Under the pieces are notes generated by a model. It had not been told where the DNA came from, did no database searches, and worked only from the letters and a program-made list of their open reading frames with translations. The translations under genes were made by a program, and so were the position numbers. A stretch of DNA of 64,000 nt from Umbelopsis ramanniana AG (taxonomy: Eukaryota > Mucoromycota > Umbelopsidomycetes > Umbelopsidales > Umbelopsidaceae), in assembly GCF_025399195.1 (NCBI RefSeq), contig NW_026252139.1, forward strand, positions 113,239-177,238, written 5' to 3'. The stretch's first letter is position 1. Each line of letters starts with the position of its first letter. Positions 1 to 10,332 of this stretch are shown one piece after another.

Positions 1-338
1 CTTTTTTCAGCAGACTGACTAGGTCTATGAGGTTCGGAGGAAACATAAGTGGGGGAAAAATTATAGACCCGCCCGCCGTGGATAGAAAGATACGTACCTT
101 CAAAGGACTCACTGCTCAAGAGCTTCTTTTTGGATTCTGAGCCCCTTGACGTATTTCCAGAGTTATAATATCGCTCCCCTTCATTAGGAGTACCGACCTT
201 TGTCATTGGGGATGGTGGAGGCACGTTCGGTTCGCTGGGTGAAAAGGTTATTGGTGTTGTGGAAGGCGTGCTCTCGTGAGAAGCCTCCTTTACAGAGGAC
301 TCTGAGGAAATAGGTTCATTGCAATAATCTCTAGACAT
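1..338 (-). CDS. 5' part of an unknown Ser/Pro-rich protein (runs off left edge)
   Basis: Starting from an ATG at 336-338, a minus-strand frame stays open to the window edge (about 112 codons). The peptide begins MSRDYCNEPISSES and is rich in Ser, Thr, Pro and Glu, as in a disordered regulatory tail. A good donor (GTACGT) lies at 98-93 after residues SFEG, so the first coding exon may end there. A plausible acceptor ending CATAG follows about 70 bases later. No domain is visible, so no function can be given. The gene lies upstream of, and divergent from, the decayed transposon. I am moderately sure this is a real gene because the frame is long and has a sensible start and donor, but only the N-terminus is present. 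Confidence 0.45.
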   Translation of the reverse strand, partial: MSRDYCNEPISSESSVKEASHESTPSTTPITFSPSEPNVPPPSPMTKVGTPNEGERYYNSGNTSRGSESKKKLLSSESFEGTYLSIHGGRVYNFSPTYVSSEPHRPSQSAEK

Positions 339-639
339 GAGTGAAATTTCAGTACAAGAATTGTCTAAATGGTGATGGGTTAGGAGAGGTGAGGCAAATT
401 GAAAAGCAAGCAGGAAGAGTTCTTGCTTTCCTTTCTGTGCGCAATTACTGCCACGTGATATCCAGCAAAGATACATAGGTGCATACATACAGTCTTTCTC
501 AAAATAATTGGCGCAGATCCTTTGATTTGTATACGCAAACTTTAGCCATATTTTGCCTAGGTAGCCTTAAATGCGAATTCAGGTTTTCATAGAAAATTGA
601 ATATACGGACTATGAGCCCTTACATAGTGAGCATATGAC
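339..639. other. Intergenic, AT-rich
   Basis: About 300 bases between the left-edge gene and the transposon relic. It probably holds the promoter of the minus-strand gene. A CACGTG hexamer occurs near 452. I see no coding signal. Confidence 0.5.
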
Positions 640-1345
640 ATGGAAAACAGTAATATCGCATTTATTGAAGGCGAAAACATGATCTTGTGTGAAGATGAAA
701 ACTCTACCTCTACAGAGTCCACCATGTAAATGAGAAAACTATGATGGAAAAACCAAGTCAACCGGTGGATATCGAGGAGGAAGGCGGAAATGACGATGAC
801 CTTCTGGTACCGTTGAGAACTCTGATGGATATTGATATGGTGGGACCGGACCACACGCTATCCACAGAAACGGCTTCACCCATAGCAATCGTCGAGAGCT
901 CAACAGAAAGGCACCAATCACGAAAGATAAGAGGGCCATATCGACGATAAACTGGACATCAGATTGAACAATTATTTGATTACGTGATTGAGCAGGGTAA
1001 GACTGCCAAGGAGGTTACGCTCTTGACTGGAATTAACGTTAGGACAGCGCAACACTACATCAGAACATACAATGACGAACGACGATTACCGATAAGCGGT
1101 AGAAAGCCAGGAGCTGGTCGTAAGCTTAAGTTGACAGACGACCATTCGCAATTTCTGATATGTTATGCCGATGAGCACCCGACAGCTATATTGTTGGATA
1201 TTAGAAAAGCACTCTGTGCGGCGTTTTCAGAAGTATCTATATCAATATCCGCGTTGCATAGACACTTGGTTGAAAAATGCCAGTTGACTCTCAAAAAACT
1301 GGAAAAAATACCTGCTGCAAGAAATAGCGATCATATTTCCAAGCT
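640..1345 (+). pseudogene. Decayed N-terminal half of a Tc1/mariner (IS630-like) transposase
   Basis: The relic begins with MENSNIAFIEGENM at 640. It meets a TAA stop at 727, shifts frame, resumes at 741 (MMEKPSQPVDIEEEGG), and has a second nonsense TAA at 948-950 before continuing in the same frame with TGHQIEQLFDYVIEQGKTA. That segment carries a helix-turn-helix typical of these transposases (GKTAKEVTLLTGINVRTAQ), then GRKPGAGRK and a second helix pair (SISISALHRHLVEKC). After about 1345 the homology-like sequence ends. No DDE catalytic region is visible, so the copy is 3'-truncated and cannot encode a working enzyme. I saw no terminal inverted repeats. The family call rests on the two HTH units and general layout. 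Confidence 0.7.
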
Positions 1346-1799
1346 GCATTCTCTAATGTCAATCCTAAAAGTTCTACAGATGATATATCCACTTTTGCTG
1401 AATATTCCAATCAATGTTCAACCAAAGTGACAACAAAAGTGTGGGACTTCCCTTTAACCTCAAAACGGAAATTCGCAAATAACTCGTTATGTAAAACTCT
1501 CGAGCACAATTCGACGTATCATTCAATTCTAGACAGCAATTCCCTTGGTTCTCATTCTTCCATTCATGAAATAAAAAAGTCTGATTGTCTGCTAATTTGT
1601 TGAGTACCACGTTGGATCCGTAAGGTATTGACTTATACATGTAACACAACTGTATATTCTAGCCGTAGTAATCCGAGCAACGTTGTTTATATTGTCAATA
1701 ACTCTGACCATGCGATGAATGACATACGGTAAGTAGGTGATACCCAGCCTCATTAACGGAGCATAAACAAATTTGGATATTGGGCGGCGAAACCATACT
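1346..1799. other. Post-transposon sequence, no clear gene
   Basis: One plus frame stays open for about 80 codons (roughly 1351-1602, beginning SNVNPKSSTDDIST). It has no start codon or recognisable domain and may be foreign or transposon-derived debris. Nothing else stands out. Confidence 0.3.
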
Positions 1800-2530
1800 C
1801 GTTATCACAAAGAACAAAGCAGGAGCAGCCAAGTACTGACATCTACCATGAGTGAAACGCTAAAGTTCGGTAATGGAACATAGCAAATTTTCAGGCATCT
1901 GTTGGCGAATATCACCATGTCATAAAGGAGGGAGCACATGAATTTAACAGCCTTTTCTCAACAGAAATCAGATGCTAGGAGCGCAGTAATCTTGAGACGA
2001 TGTTCATGCTCCGTCGGCGGAATGACTGCCACATCATAAAGGAGAGAGCACTTGGACTTGTGAGGCTTGTATCAACAGAAATCGGGTGTTACTAATCATG
2101 TTTTTCCGTTGAGGCTATGTTAGCGTGATGATCATCATGTCAAAAAAGGGACAAAGAAAAAAGTCAAGTTCGGACATTGGCTCTTTAGTGATATCCCAAA
2201 GTTCGGTTATGGGATGTAGCAACCTTAAGCATCTATTGGCGAATATCGCCATGTCATAAATGAGAAAGCTCAGAAGTAAGAGTCTTTTATCTCGACATAA
2301 AGTAGGTATTACTCGCAGTACCCTTGAGGCAATTTTGGGGTTCTGTTGAGCGAAATAATCACCATGTCATAAAGGAGAGAGCACATGAAAGCAAGTGCTC
2401 TGCTTCAACACCAATTGGTTGTTAGGGACAGTAACCTTGGTGTAACTACAGGCGTACAGATCCCAATTTCACCAAGAAAGCGCTGCACAAATTAAGTACC
2501 GATCATGTCAAAGGGGAGATCTTTTACAGC
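1800..2530. repeat. Degenerate tandem repeat, period about 113 bp, six to seven units
   Basis: A core resembling CATGTCATAAAGGAGAGAGC recurs at about 1916, 2033, 2136, 2250, 2363 and 2505, giving spacings of 117, 103, 114, 113 and 142 bases. A weaker match sits near 1806. A second conserved block about 40 bases after each core resembles AACAGAAATCGGTGTTACTA, followed by GCAGTA and CCTTGAGGC elements. A third block before two of the cores reads AAAGTTCGG..ATGG(G/A)A. The units have diverged substantially, so this is an old array. No reading frame runs through it. Confidence 0.75.
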
Positions 2531-3259
2531 GACACATCAACGATAGTAAGTTATAAGGTTATAGAAATACTAAACGTAAAGTCAGCATCTGATCAAGGAA
2601 ATTAGATTGTAACGGCTATGGACTCGTTAAGGGAATGCAATGGGAAATCATGCATTCTCACGCCCCGAGATTTGGTGAGAGTAACGAGTTTAAAAGCTGG
2701 ATATCAAGCTGCACCTCCTCAAGAGTATCCATTACAAATCTCTGCTATCAATTTTCCAAACTCTTCCTGGCCTCCAACTCTGTCACTGTTTCTCAAGTCT
2801 CCCAAAGTCCTCCCAAGTCTCCCAAGTCCCAAGTTCCTCCGAAGCATCCAGGGTTGTACAAAGAAGACGGCCGTATAAGTAAGTCATGGTAGAGAAAGCT
2901 GCAACGCTAAATTCATTGACCAGTAACATAAATTGCTCTTGTAGGCTCTCAAGCTACCATACCTGTACGGTCGTCTAACCCGCCGGGATAGTTACCGCTA
3001 TCCCACCCTTGGATACTTCGGGTAAGTTTGATTTGGAACAAGGTTGCAATGAGACTATAGAATCGCTGAACTAACTTCGTCATCCATTTGACCAAATTAA
3101 ATATACACTTGACGTAAAATTTATTCTCAATTTGTGCAAAATATTTCTAAATAAACAGTATGAGATATTGAAAGGAGCATTGAAAGAGATTTTAGAATTT
3201 GACGCAGGAAGACGTAAAAGAGTCTGCAGAAGCACTTACTGCGAATGTTGTAAAATGGC
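2531..3259. other. Intergenic; short CTCCCAAGT micro-repeat
   Basis: The stretch at about 2790-2840 repeats CTCCCAA(A)GTC several times (a pyrimidine-rich micro-repeat). Two overlapping plus frames of about 85 codons cross it (from 2618 and 2635), but neither has a recognisable domain or clear splice context. I regard them as chance frames. Confidence 0.35.
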
Positions 3260-3858
3260 ATGTACAAATTTCATCTGAAAAGTTCATGTGAAAAGATGGC
3301 TGATGAACAAAAACTACCATTGCATTTTATTTATTCCGTGCTCTCCGACTGCAAAGATGCGCGCTTACAGCCTGCGAAACTCAATACTCTGAATACTTTT
3401 TCGACATCAAACACTCTTGTGAAATCAGAATCCCTGCATGAACAGTATAAGTTTTTACATTCTCAACGCAAACACAAACTCTTCTGCAATTTAAGTTTGT
3501 CGCTAGGCTTGTCTCTGTAATCACTTACAGATTACAAGCAAAAGCTCCTGTACTTGGTCGATCCGTGATCGAGTGTCTTCTAAGTGACTATTGCACATGC
3601 GGTAATGGATATGAAGACAGATCCATAGCCTTGTCCGTTCATCGAAATTGCGAACGGTGCGAACGGCTTGATCTGACGCCAATGATAAATGTCGATTTAT
3701 TCCACAAGGTGTATGCGCGAAAAGACAAGTTATTGTATCTAGACAACAAAGACCCAAACGCCACCCATTTGGTGTCCAATCATGGCGCAGTCCACGAGCT
3801 GGAAACACCTTCATTGGCTATCTCAGATCAAAAAGATCCACACCCATCTCAATCATAG
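3260..3858 (+). CDS. Unknown small two-exon protein
   Basis: Exon 1 starts at an ATG at 3260 (or the in-frame ATG at 3293, beginning MADEQKLPLHFIYSVL). It reaches a donor GTATAAG near 3446. The intron ends GTAATCACTTACAG at 3531, and exon 2 runs to a TAG at 3856-3858. The join gives a continuous frame (..ESLHEQ-LQAKAPVLGRSV..) in correct phase, which supports a real gene. The product is about 150 to 170 residues with Cys-rich pieces (CLLSDYCTCGNG, NCERCERL) and no signal peptide or membrane segment. I do not recognise the family. It is convergent with the kinesin gene. It could also be the surviving 3' part of a longer gene disrupted by the nearby repeats. Confidence 0.45.
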
Positions 3859-4383
3859 TTAGTTTAGAGTCAGAATGCTTGATTTAATTTACCTTAAGAT
3901 AAGCTAAATAGCAAAACATAAGCATACATTTTGAACTTGAACGCGGAAGAATGATGATTCCCATAATGTAAGATTGGTCAGAATACAAAGAGCTTGAAAT
4001 TCCATATTTTTGTTCTATGTCCCATCTGTGTCTAAAAATCAGAGAAGCATCTCATTCAATCCAGACGAAAGAGATTGTTAGCAGTAAACATTGATAATGT
4101 GGTATTGCTGTTTCAGCCGTCTCTTAGCGAAGCTTGCTGCTATCAGCAACCTTTCTTTGAAAAAAAGGTCGACGTAAGACGAATATTGGGACACTCCTTA
4201 TATCACATGGAAAAGCTAGGGTCTGTGAATGTTTAAATAGTGCTATTAGGACATAAAGTACAATTATGAAATTCTAGGAGATAAATAGGAATCGTTACAG
4301 CTCTAAGAACTCAACGATAACATGTTTAATAATACTTAGGTAGTTCTACAGAATATACATGGCATAACAGGTTCCTTATCAGT
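3859..4383. other. Intergenic between convergent genes
   Basis: AT-rich sequence that probably contains the two 3' untranslated regions. No further coding or RNA signal was seen. Confidence 0.5.
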
Positions 4384-7300
4384 TTACTGGGACGATGGTA
4401 GAGAGGGAAACCGCCTCTTTTTTCTTGTTACTTCTTCATAGCTTTGATCTTTCAGTCGCAGCTTTAAAGCGCTGTTTTCAGCCTAACAAACAGACAAAAA
4501 AACGGATTAAGCATTGGTGGTCTCAGAAAAATGATGGTCGCTACTCTTGTACACTCACCCGAAGATCATTGTTTTCTTGCTTTATCTTTACGTGATACTG
4601 AATTTTTTGCCGATTGTTTTGATGCTGTATAAGGTTGGAATTGGTCTGTGCGGTGTTATTAGTCTTTGGTGCGACATAAACGTTATGTAACCCATGAGCA
4701 CGGATCAATTGTGCGCGTACTTACTTCTTCCACAGCATTTACGTACTCTTTGAGCTCTTCAAATTCTTCAGTTACATGCTGTATCTCTGACATTTTCCTT
4801 TGTAGTATTGATAATTGGTCTACGGCCGAATCTCTTTCTTCCATCAGTCTTGCGACCTTCTCTTGCAACGCGCTTTGCTGTTGCTGATGATCACTAAACT
4901 GAGACCGATACATCGACAAGCTTTCTTCTCTTTCCCTATGCTTGATCGCTTGCCTTTTGTACCTCTCCACTATTTCTCTCATACCACTATTTTCAGCTTT
5001 GAGCCTTGCCACTGTTGTTTTTAGAGATGTACTCTCTTCTGCCTTATTCAAGATGGCATCATAGTCTTCAGCAGAATTCATTTGTAGAGTCAGATCACAT
5101 ATCTGTGACGTAAGCTTGGAAAGCCCGGATTCCGTGGTATTCTTGTTACTCAACTGGAAAGGTCATTGTTAGCATCAAGGCGCAAATTGAACACGTCCAC
5201 GCTTTTTTTTTTTTTTTTACCAATTCAGCGACATCATTGATTTGTAGCGCCAAGTCCCGTTTCATCATAGAAATGACCTCCAAGGCAGCCATGTGATCTT
5301 GATAAAGTATTTCACGAGGCTGTTTGGTGGGATCAAATCGTTTATCATCCTCGATGGTCTGAGCGATGCAATTTTAGAATGATGAGATGATATATAAGTC
5401 ATTCGAGGCATAGTTGATCTACAGGCGGTTGTATTTCTCTTTGCAGATTGAAAACCCACCTTTAAGCGTCGTTCACTCTCTTTAAGTCTTTGGTTGGTGG
5501 CCTGATGTTGTTTGTTAAATGCGCTCAACTGCACTCGGTACGCATTGGACTCGTCAATGATATTTTTTAACTCTTGCTCAATTCGATGCTGTGCAGCTAC
5601 TGATTTCTCATTTTCGCCTTCAAGACGACGAATCTGAACATGACGTGCTGGTTAATTGATTGATTAAGCATCATTCATTCCATTCAGTCTCTGAATATTT
5701 ACCAGTGCAGTTAGTTCATTCTTTTCTTGAATGTGTTGCATTTCAAGCTCTTGGCGCATTTTCCTTTCGCTCTGAAGCATATTATCAACTTCCAGGATTT
5801 GCAATCGTTGCGCTAAACAATAGTAGAACACATGTTAGCGCAACACTCATTGTAGCACGTATTATTCAGCACGTATACTACCATCAGCCCTTTCTTTAGC
5901 AATATTGTACTCTTGTCGAAGAGTGTTGAGATCAATTTGAAGCTCGTTCTCTTTCGATTTTGGTGGAGAGGTCTAATGAAAACGTTAAGAAGCTACCATC
6001 TAGAAAGAAGTTTGCCGTGTTACACTTACCATATGATTTTGTTCCATTTGCTTGCTCAGAGCCTATGAATGCGCCTCACATCAGCATAGGTATCAAAGAC
6101 AAAATGCCAGTTGTACGAATCACATTACCTCCAATTGATTCTGCTGCCTTTTTATGACTGTATTATTGAACTGTACTTGTTCATGGCGAAGGCGAAGGTT
6201 ATCATTCGCTTTTTGTAACTCAATTTTAGCCTCTTGGTATTTCTGGATCAAAGGCTTATTCGATGGATCATTATTGAGGCTCTGATTCAACTCGTCGATT
6301 AAATTCATGACTTGAGAAGATAGTGTGTTGGTATAATCTTCTTGTTGTTTATGTTCCGTCTGCATTTCCAGTACATCTCTGGACGCTTTGAGACCAAAAA
6401 GCTCATCTATTCAAAAGAAACAGAATGATTTTGAGAATCGATTGAAATAGACCAACTCCATTTTAACTTCGTCGAATTACTTACTTTGAAGATGTAGATT
6501 TTCAAGGCGTGAATGTGATAGTTCAGAGGGCTCATCAGCCTGCCGCTGCATTTCATAAATTTGCTGTTTCAAAAGTCTGTTTTCTTCCTCTGCTGCACTT
6601 TGTCTATCTTCATATGTTGCACTATATATGATTTTGTCTTTGGCATTCAATAAGAGTTGATCCAACTAAAAGTTTTGTCATGGTGAATACTTTTACATCT
6701 TTGATCTTCTGCAGCTGTAGATAATATACCTCGATTTGCTGTTGTAAATGATGGCGGAAATCCTCCGCAAGCTCTATCTGCTCTCTCAAATTGTCTCGAT
6801 CTTGTATTGCTGTGATAGATTACATTAATAAGGCAGATCGCACGATCATAGATGCATTATCAATATTGGAGTACTGTACCCTCTTGTTGCTTTTCCAAAG
6901 CCGTCCTCAGTAATGTTCGAACAGAAGATAGATTTTCTCCTAAGGGACGTCATTTAAGCTCATCAATGAGTGCCTGCATATGCATTTGTAGATCTCCGCT
7001 AATCATACCTTCCGATACTGCTTTCCCCTTTGAATTATTCTTGAGTCGGTTCTTTAACTGGTGTAGCTGCTGCTGTAATTTTGATACCTCTTGCTTTAAG
7101 CTGAGGACATCTTCCTCTACGTTTTGATTCACGATAGCCTATAAAATAGCCTCTAATTAGCTGCTGTTTCGACTTCACAGAAAATGAACCAAATTACATA
7201 CCGTATTTTTTATCATTTTCGCCCTTTGTGCAAACCGTAATGTGGATAAAGTTTCTTGGTATGCCCTCGGTGAGGCATCAATATTAGCAATTATATAGGT

Positions 7301-8802
7301 AACGGAATTGCCACCGAGCGAATCCTAATTTCATATTGATGTCAGCAAAATGTTTCAAAATAGCGAGAATGCAACACAAGCAATAAGTGCCCACCCTTAG
7401 TAAAAACGTCAACTTGCTATCCCGATAATGCTTTTAGATAAGAGTATGTTAATATTCACTTCCGCCGGTGGTTGCTATAGTTCGTATATTACTTACCACA
7501 TGTCGCTGAGTGCCATTTGCAATTTCAGATAGGGCATTAATCACACCACCCAGACATAACAAACTCTTGTTGATGTTGGCTGCCTCCTTTAATCGAGCAT
7601 TATCGGACTTGGTATCTCTTTGGCGCTCGGATCCAGCCAAATCGACCATATTGAGTTTGGATTCCCTGACGTGAAATGTTCCATCCCTCAAGATCTTGCT
7701 TTGTATCGTCAGAGTAAAAACAGCGTGCGATCGACTACTTTCTCTGTTCATAGCTGTTTCACTGACGTGGCGATTGGCGACTCCTCTTTGGAATAGCTTC
7801 AAGGCGCTGTGATGATCGGCGATGATTTCTTGTGTGACTCCATCAACATATACTCCACGTTTGATATCTTCTCTGATGGGTCGATGAGTTTGAAGTGGAT
7901 CAAGGAGGTCGTAGACATATTCATTATAAATTTCAACGTAGGATCCTCGGCAAATGTACTGAGATCCAGGATTTTCGTTCTGCATCTTTTCGATGAGTTC
8001 GAATACTACATCGTCGCCAAATGGTGATGCAATGCACGTTGTTGATATAATGAATAATCGTATACAAAACTTTTTCAATTGATGTAAGCTTCATGAAAGT
8101 CGATGACACTTACGGTATTTTAGACTTCTGGGTATCACACCTTGGTGTCGAGCATTTGCAGAACTAGGTGAAGATCTGCCTTGCATGGTATACCTATATC
8201 ACCGAAAGACAGAAGAGGTTAAAGAATGTTGAAGATTCATTAACCTGCACCAACTTTCACTAACGTTTTTCCACTTCCTGTTTGCCCATATGCAAATATT
8301 GTTCCATTGTAACCCTGAATGCACCTGTTCACAATTGGCACTCCTACCCATTCGAACATCTGATCCTGCGTGGTATCTGGGCTGCCAACTTGATCGTATG
8401 AGAACATCTCCGTACGTGGCCCAGACAGAATAATTGTATTCGGTGATACCATGTTCACTGCGGAAAATAATGCAATTGGTAAAATGGTCGAGTACCTGAA
8501 TAATGAGACAGCTGATTTTCTCTTCTTCGCTATTACCTAGTCCTTCGTTAACGTCGGTGCCTTCATTAAGAGGAGGTCTTATGCGCACAAAAACTTGCAC
8601 ATTGCTCTCACTGCAATCGAAGATGTAAGTATCTAACCTTGCGAATAGGTATCAAGTCGATGCTTTGGCTACTCACGTCTGCTGATTCGTTTGCTCCACT
8701 GATCGCGCCGTTGGGTGGGTGTGCGTGAGGTTAGTGACTGTAAATGCAGCCGGAAGTAATTAAGAATAGATCAAGAAGTGGGCAATTACCGTTTGTGATC
8801 AT
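4384..8802 (-). CDS. Kinesin-12 family motor protein (KIF15/Klp2-like)
   Basis: A plus-end microtubule motor of the spindle kinesin-12 family. Many exons join in phase. The motor opens with [10 protein letters not shown], then has the P-loop GQTGSGKT (exon 8457-8265), switch [12 protein letters not shown] and switch [10 protein letters not shown] (exon 8005-7497), and a 36-base exon at 7430-7395 giving [12 protein letters not shown]. The neck-linker region ends near 7202. The rest is coiled coil (7138 to 4683), with the kinesin-12 tail signature [19 protein letters not shown] near 4640-4580. The last exon, 4482-4384, ends [10 protein letters not shown]. The smallest start is ATG 8802, giving a short N-tail as in animal KIF15. 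A frame upstream of it also stays open but needs 29- and 33-base introns. One intron (8536-8458, 79 bases) has a competing inner donor that breaks phase. Confidence 0.88.
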
Positions 8803-8955
8803 AAACGCAAACTGAGCAGAGCTCACACAAGTATCGATGGCGACCAGATTTCGAACAACGATGATCTGAACGCGACCTTTTTTTTCCTTCCCTGTTTCTT
8901 GTGGTACGCGGGTGATTTTTAAATTCCGCCTAACCGAAAATGAAGGTTCCCTCAA

Positions 8956-8966
8956 ATTATATATAT
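8956..8966 (-). promoter_or_regulatory. TATA-like run upstream of kinesin gene
   Basis: ATATATATAAT on the minus strand, about 150 bases before the chosen kinesin start. It favours the short start at 8802 over extended N-terminal models. Confidence 0.3.
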
Positions 8967-9822
8967 CGTGATGGCCACAGTAAGAAACGGTAACTACGTA
9001 AGATCAATCTATATTTGCTCACATTGAAAAGCTGTCTGAATTCTCAGGCTGCATAGATACACATTGAACTAATAATCAGCTTGTAGAGCTTACAATTGGC
9101 TTCGAGGCTGGGCAGATTTGGCTTGGATCAACTTCATGTACTTGAAGAACCCGCAACTGACATATAAAATCTGTCTGCATAGTATCAAATTTGCCGGAGT
9201 CGTTCCTCTCTGCACTTTCTGTAATCTCAGCTAAAAGAAACAAAGGCTAATAAGTATTGTCACTGGTTCTATCCCATTTCAGACTTCTTATTTCGCGCAT
9301 CCATCACTAACTTATATGTTGTTATAAACGGAAAATAAGGAGCATTATCTTATTTATCACAAAGTTGCTTTCGTTGCCAATTACGATAATACCCAACAGC
9401 ATACGACTAACGCACAATAAATATGTACATAGATTTGGCTGTTTATACTATCTAATATCCATTGAGCACATAGTTTTGGATTTACAAATAGTACCTTAAA
9501 ACAAAGTAAGGTTTAGACTTTGGCTATGAATACGAAGAAAACCACATTACTTTGCTGAAGTGATCGCCAAGTTTCTTGTAACTGCAACCGATTGGAGCAT
9601 ATCGGATTATTCAAATGCCGATCACAAGCAATGCACTGACGACTTGGATTGATCTCGGAATTTTGCCCGATACAGTTCCCAAATTTGATTTCCCAACATA
9701 TTCATTATCTCATTATACCCAGTATTTCCTAGTATTGAACAAAGATATATTGAAAAGCATCATGTATAATACAACCGAAAATGGCTTTTTAATAGGGAAG
9801 TTATAAAAAATTTCAGCCTAGA
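8967..9822. other. Intergenic between two minus-strand genes
   Basis: AT-rich sequence containing the kinesin promoter region and the 3' flank of the Rcr-like gene. A 63-codon plus frame at 9615-9806 has no domain and is treated as chance. Confidence 0.45.
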
Positions 9823-10332
9823 TCAACCATGATTTGGCTTGAACTGGTTATCATGGTTTTGATAATGAGCTGGGTCTGGCATAGTAGTGCCTTGACTGGG
9901 ACTAGCATAACTTTGACCAGCGTTTGCGTCATAAGCGGACTGACCTGGTGGTGGGCTATACATCGGTGCTGGTTGATCGTATGTAGGGTTATTGTCAGTC
10001 TTGGCATTATTATAAGCCGGTACTGGTGACTGTGAGTTGTACTGCTGAGGAGGAGGATTGGCTGGTGGTGGGTAGTAACCGTTTTCAGGCTGTTGAGGAG
10101 GAGGCTGGTAATAACCTTCTTGGTAGTCTTGTGGTGGTGGTGGATACTGATATTGACCACCAGGCGGTCCAAGTGGAGGTGGTGGATATTGCTGCAAAGC
10201 AGTGTCTTGATTCATGTTGGCACGCATTCTGTTCCTCCTTCTGATCACGAAGAACATCGCCAAGCATATTATAGCAACCAACAAGGCGGCTAAACCCCAG
10301 TAGCGGTTATAATTATTGTAGTAGTATACCAT
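9823..10332 (-). CDS. Rcr-like single-pass membrane protein with proline-rich tail
   Basis: A single exon of 169 residues. It starts MVYYYNNYNRYWG, followed at residues 13-30 by one hydrophobic helix (LAALLVAIICLAMFFVI). A basic stop-transfer cluster RRRNRMR comes next, then a cytosolic tail dominated by Pro, Tyr, Gln and Asn. This matches the layout of the fungal Rcr1/Rcr2 family, endosomal or ER membrane proteins that affect chitin deposition and plasma-membrane protein traffic through binding of Rsp5-type ubiquitin ligases. The tail has several PPxxY-like runs (PPPPQDY, NPPPQQY) but I see no exact PPxY site, so ligase binding is uncertain. It is divergent from CAC2. The family assignment rests on architecture rather than strong motifs. 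Confidence 0.6.
   Translation of the reverse strand: MVYYYNNYNRYWGLAALLVAIICLAMFFVIRRRNRMRANMNQDTALQQYPPPPLGPPGGQYQYPPPPQDYQEGYYQPPPQQPENGYYPPPANPPPQQYNSQSPVPAYNNAKTDNNPTYDQPAPMYSPPPGQSAYDANAGQSYASPSQGTTMPDPAHYQNHDNQFKPNHG

Noticed and set aside
6940-7008. An apparent in-frame TGA in the kinesin stalk (LIDELK then stop).
   Set aside because: It lies inside a 69-base intron (donor GTATGATTAG at 7008, acceptor CTTAG at 6940). Splicing gives [13 protein letters not shown] in correct phase.
8956-9300. An N-terminal extension of the kinesin of about 120 residues, with a beta-rich look, that can be spliced in phase from an ATG at 9300.
   Set aside because: It needs introns of 33 and 29 bases, far shorter than the others here, and a TATA-like run lies inside it. 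The ATG at 8802 gives a normal N-terminus.
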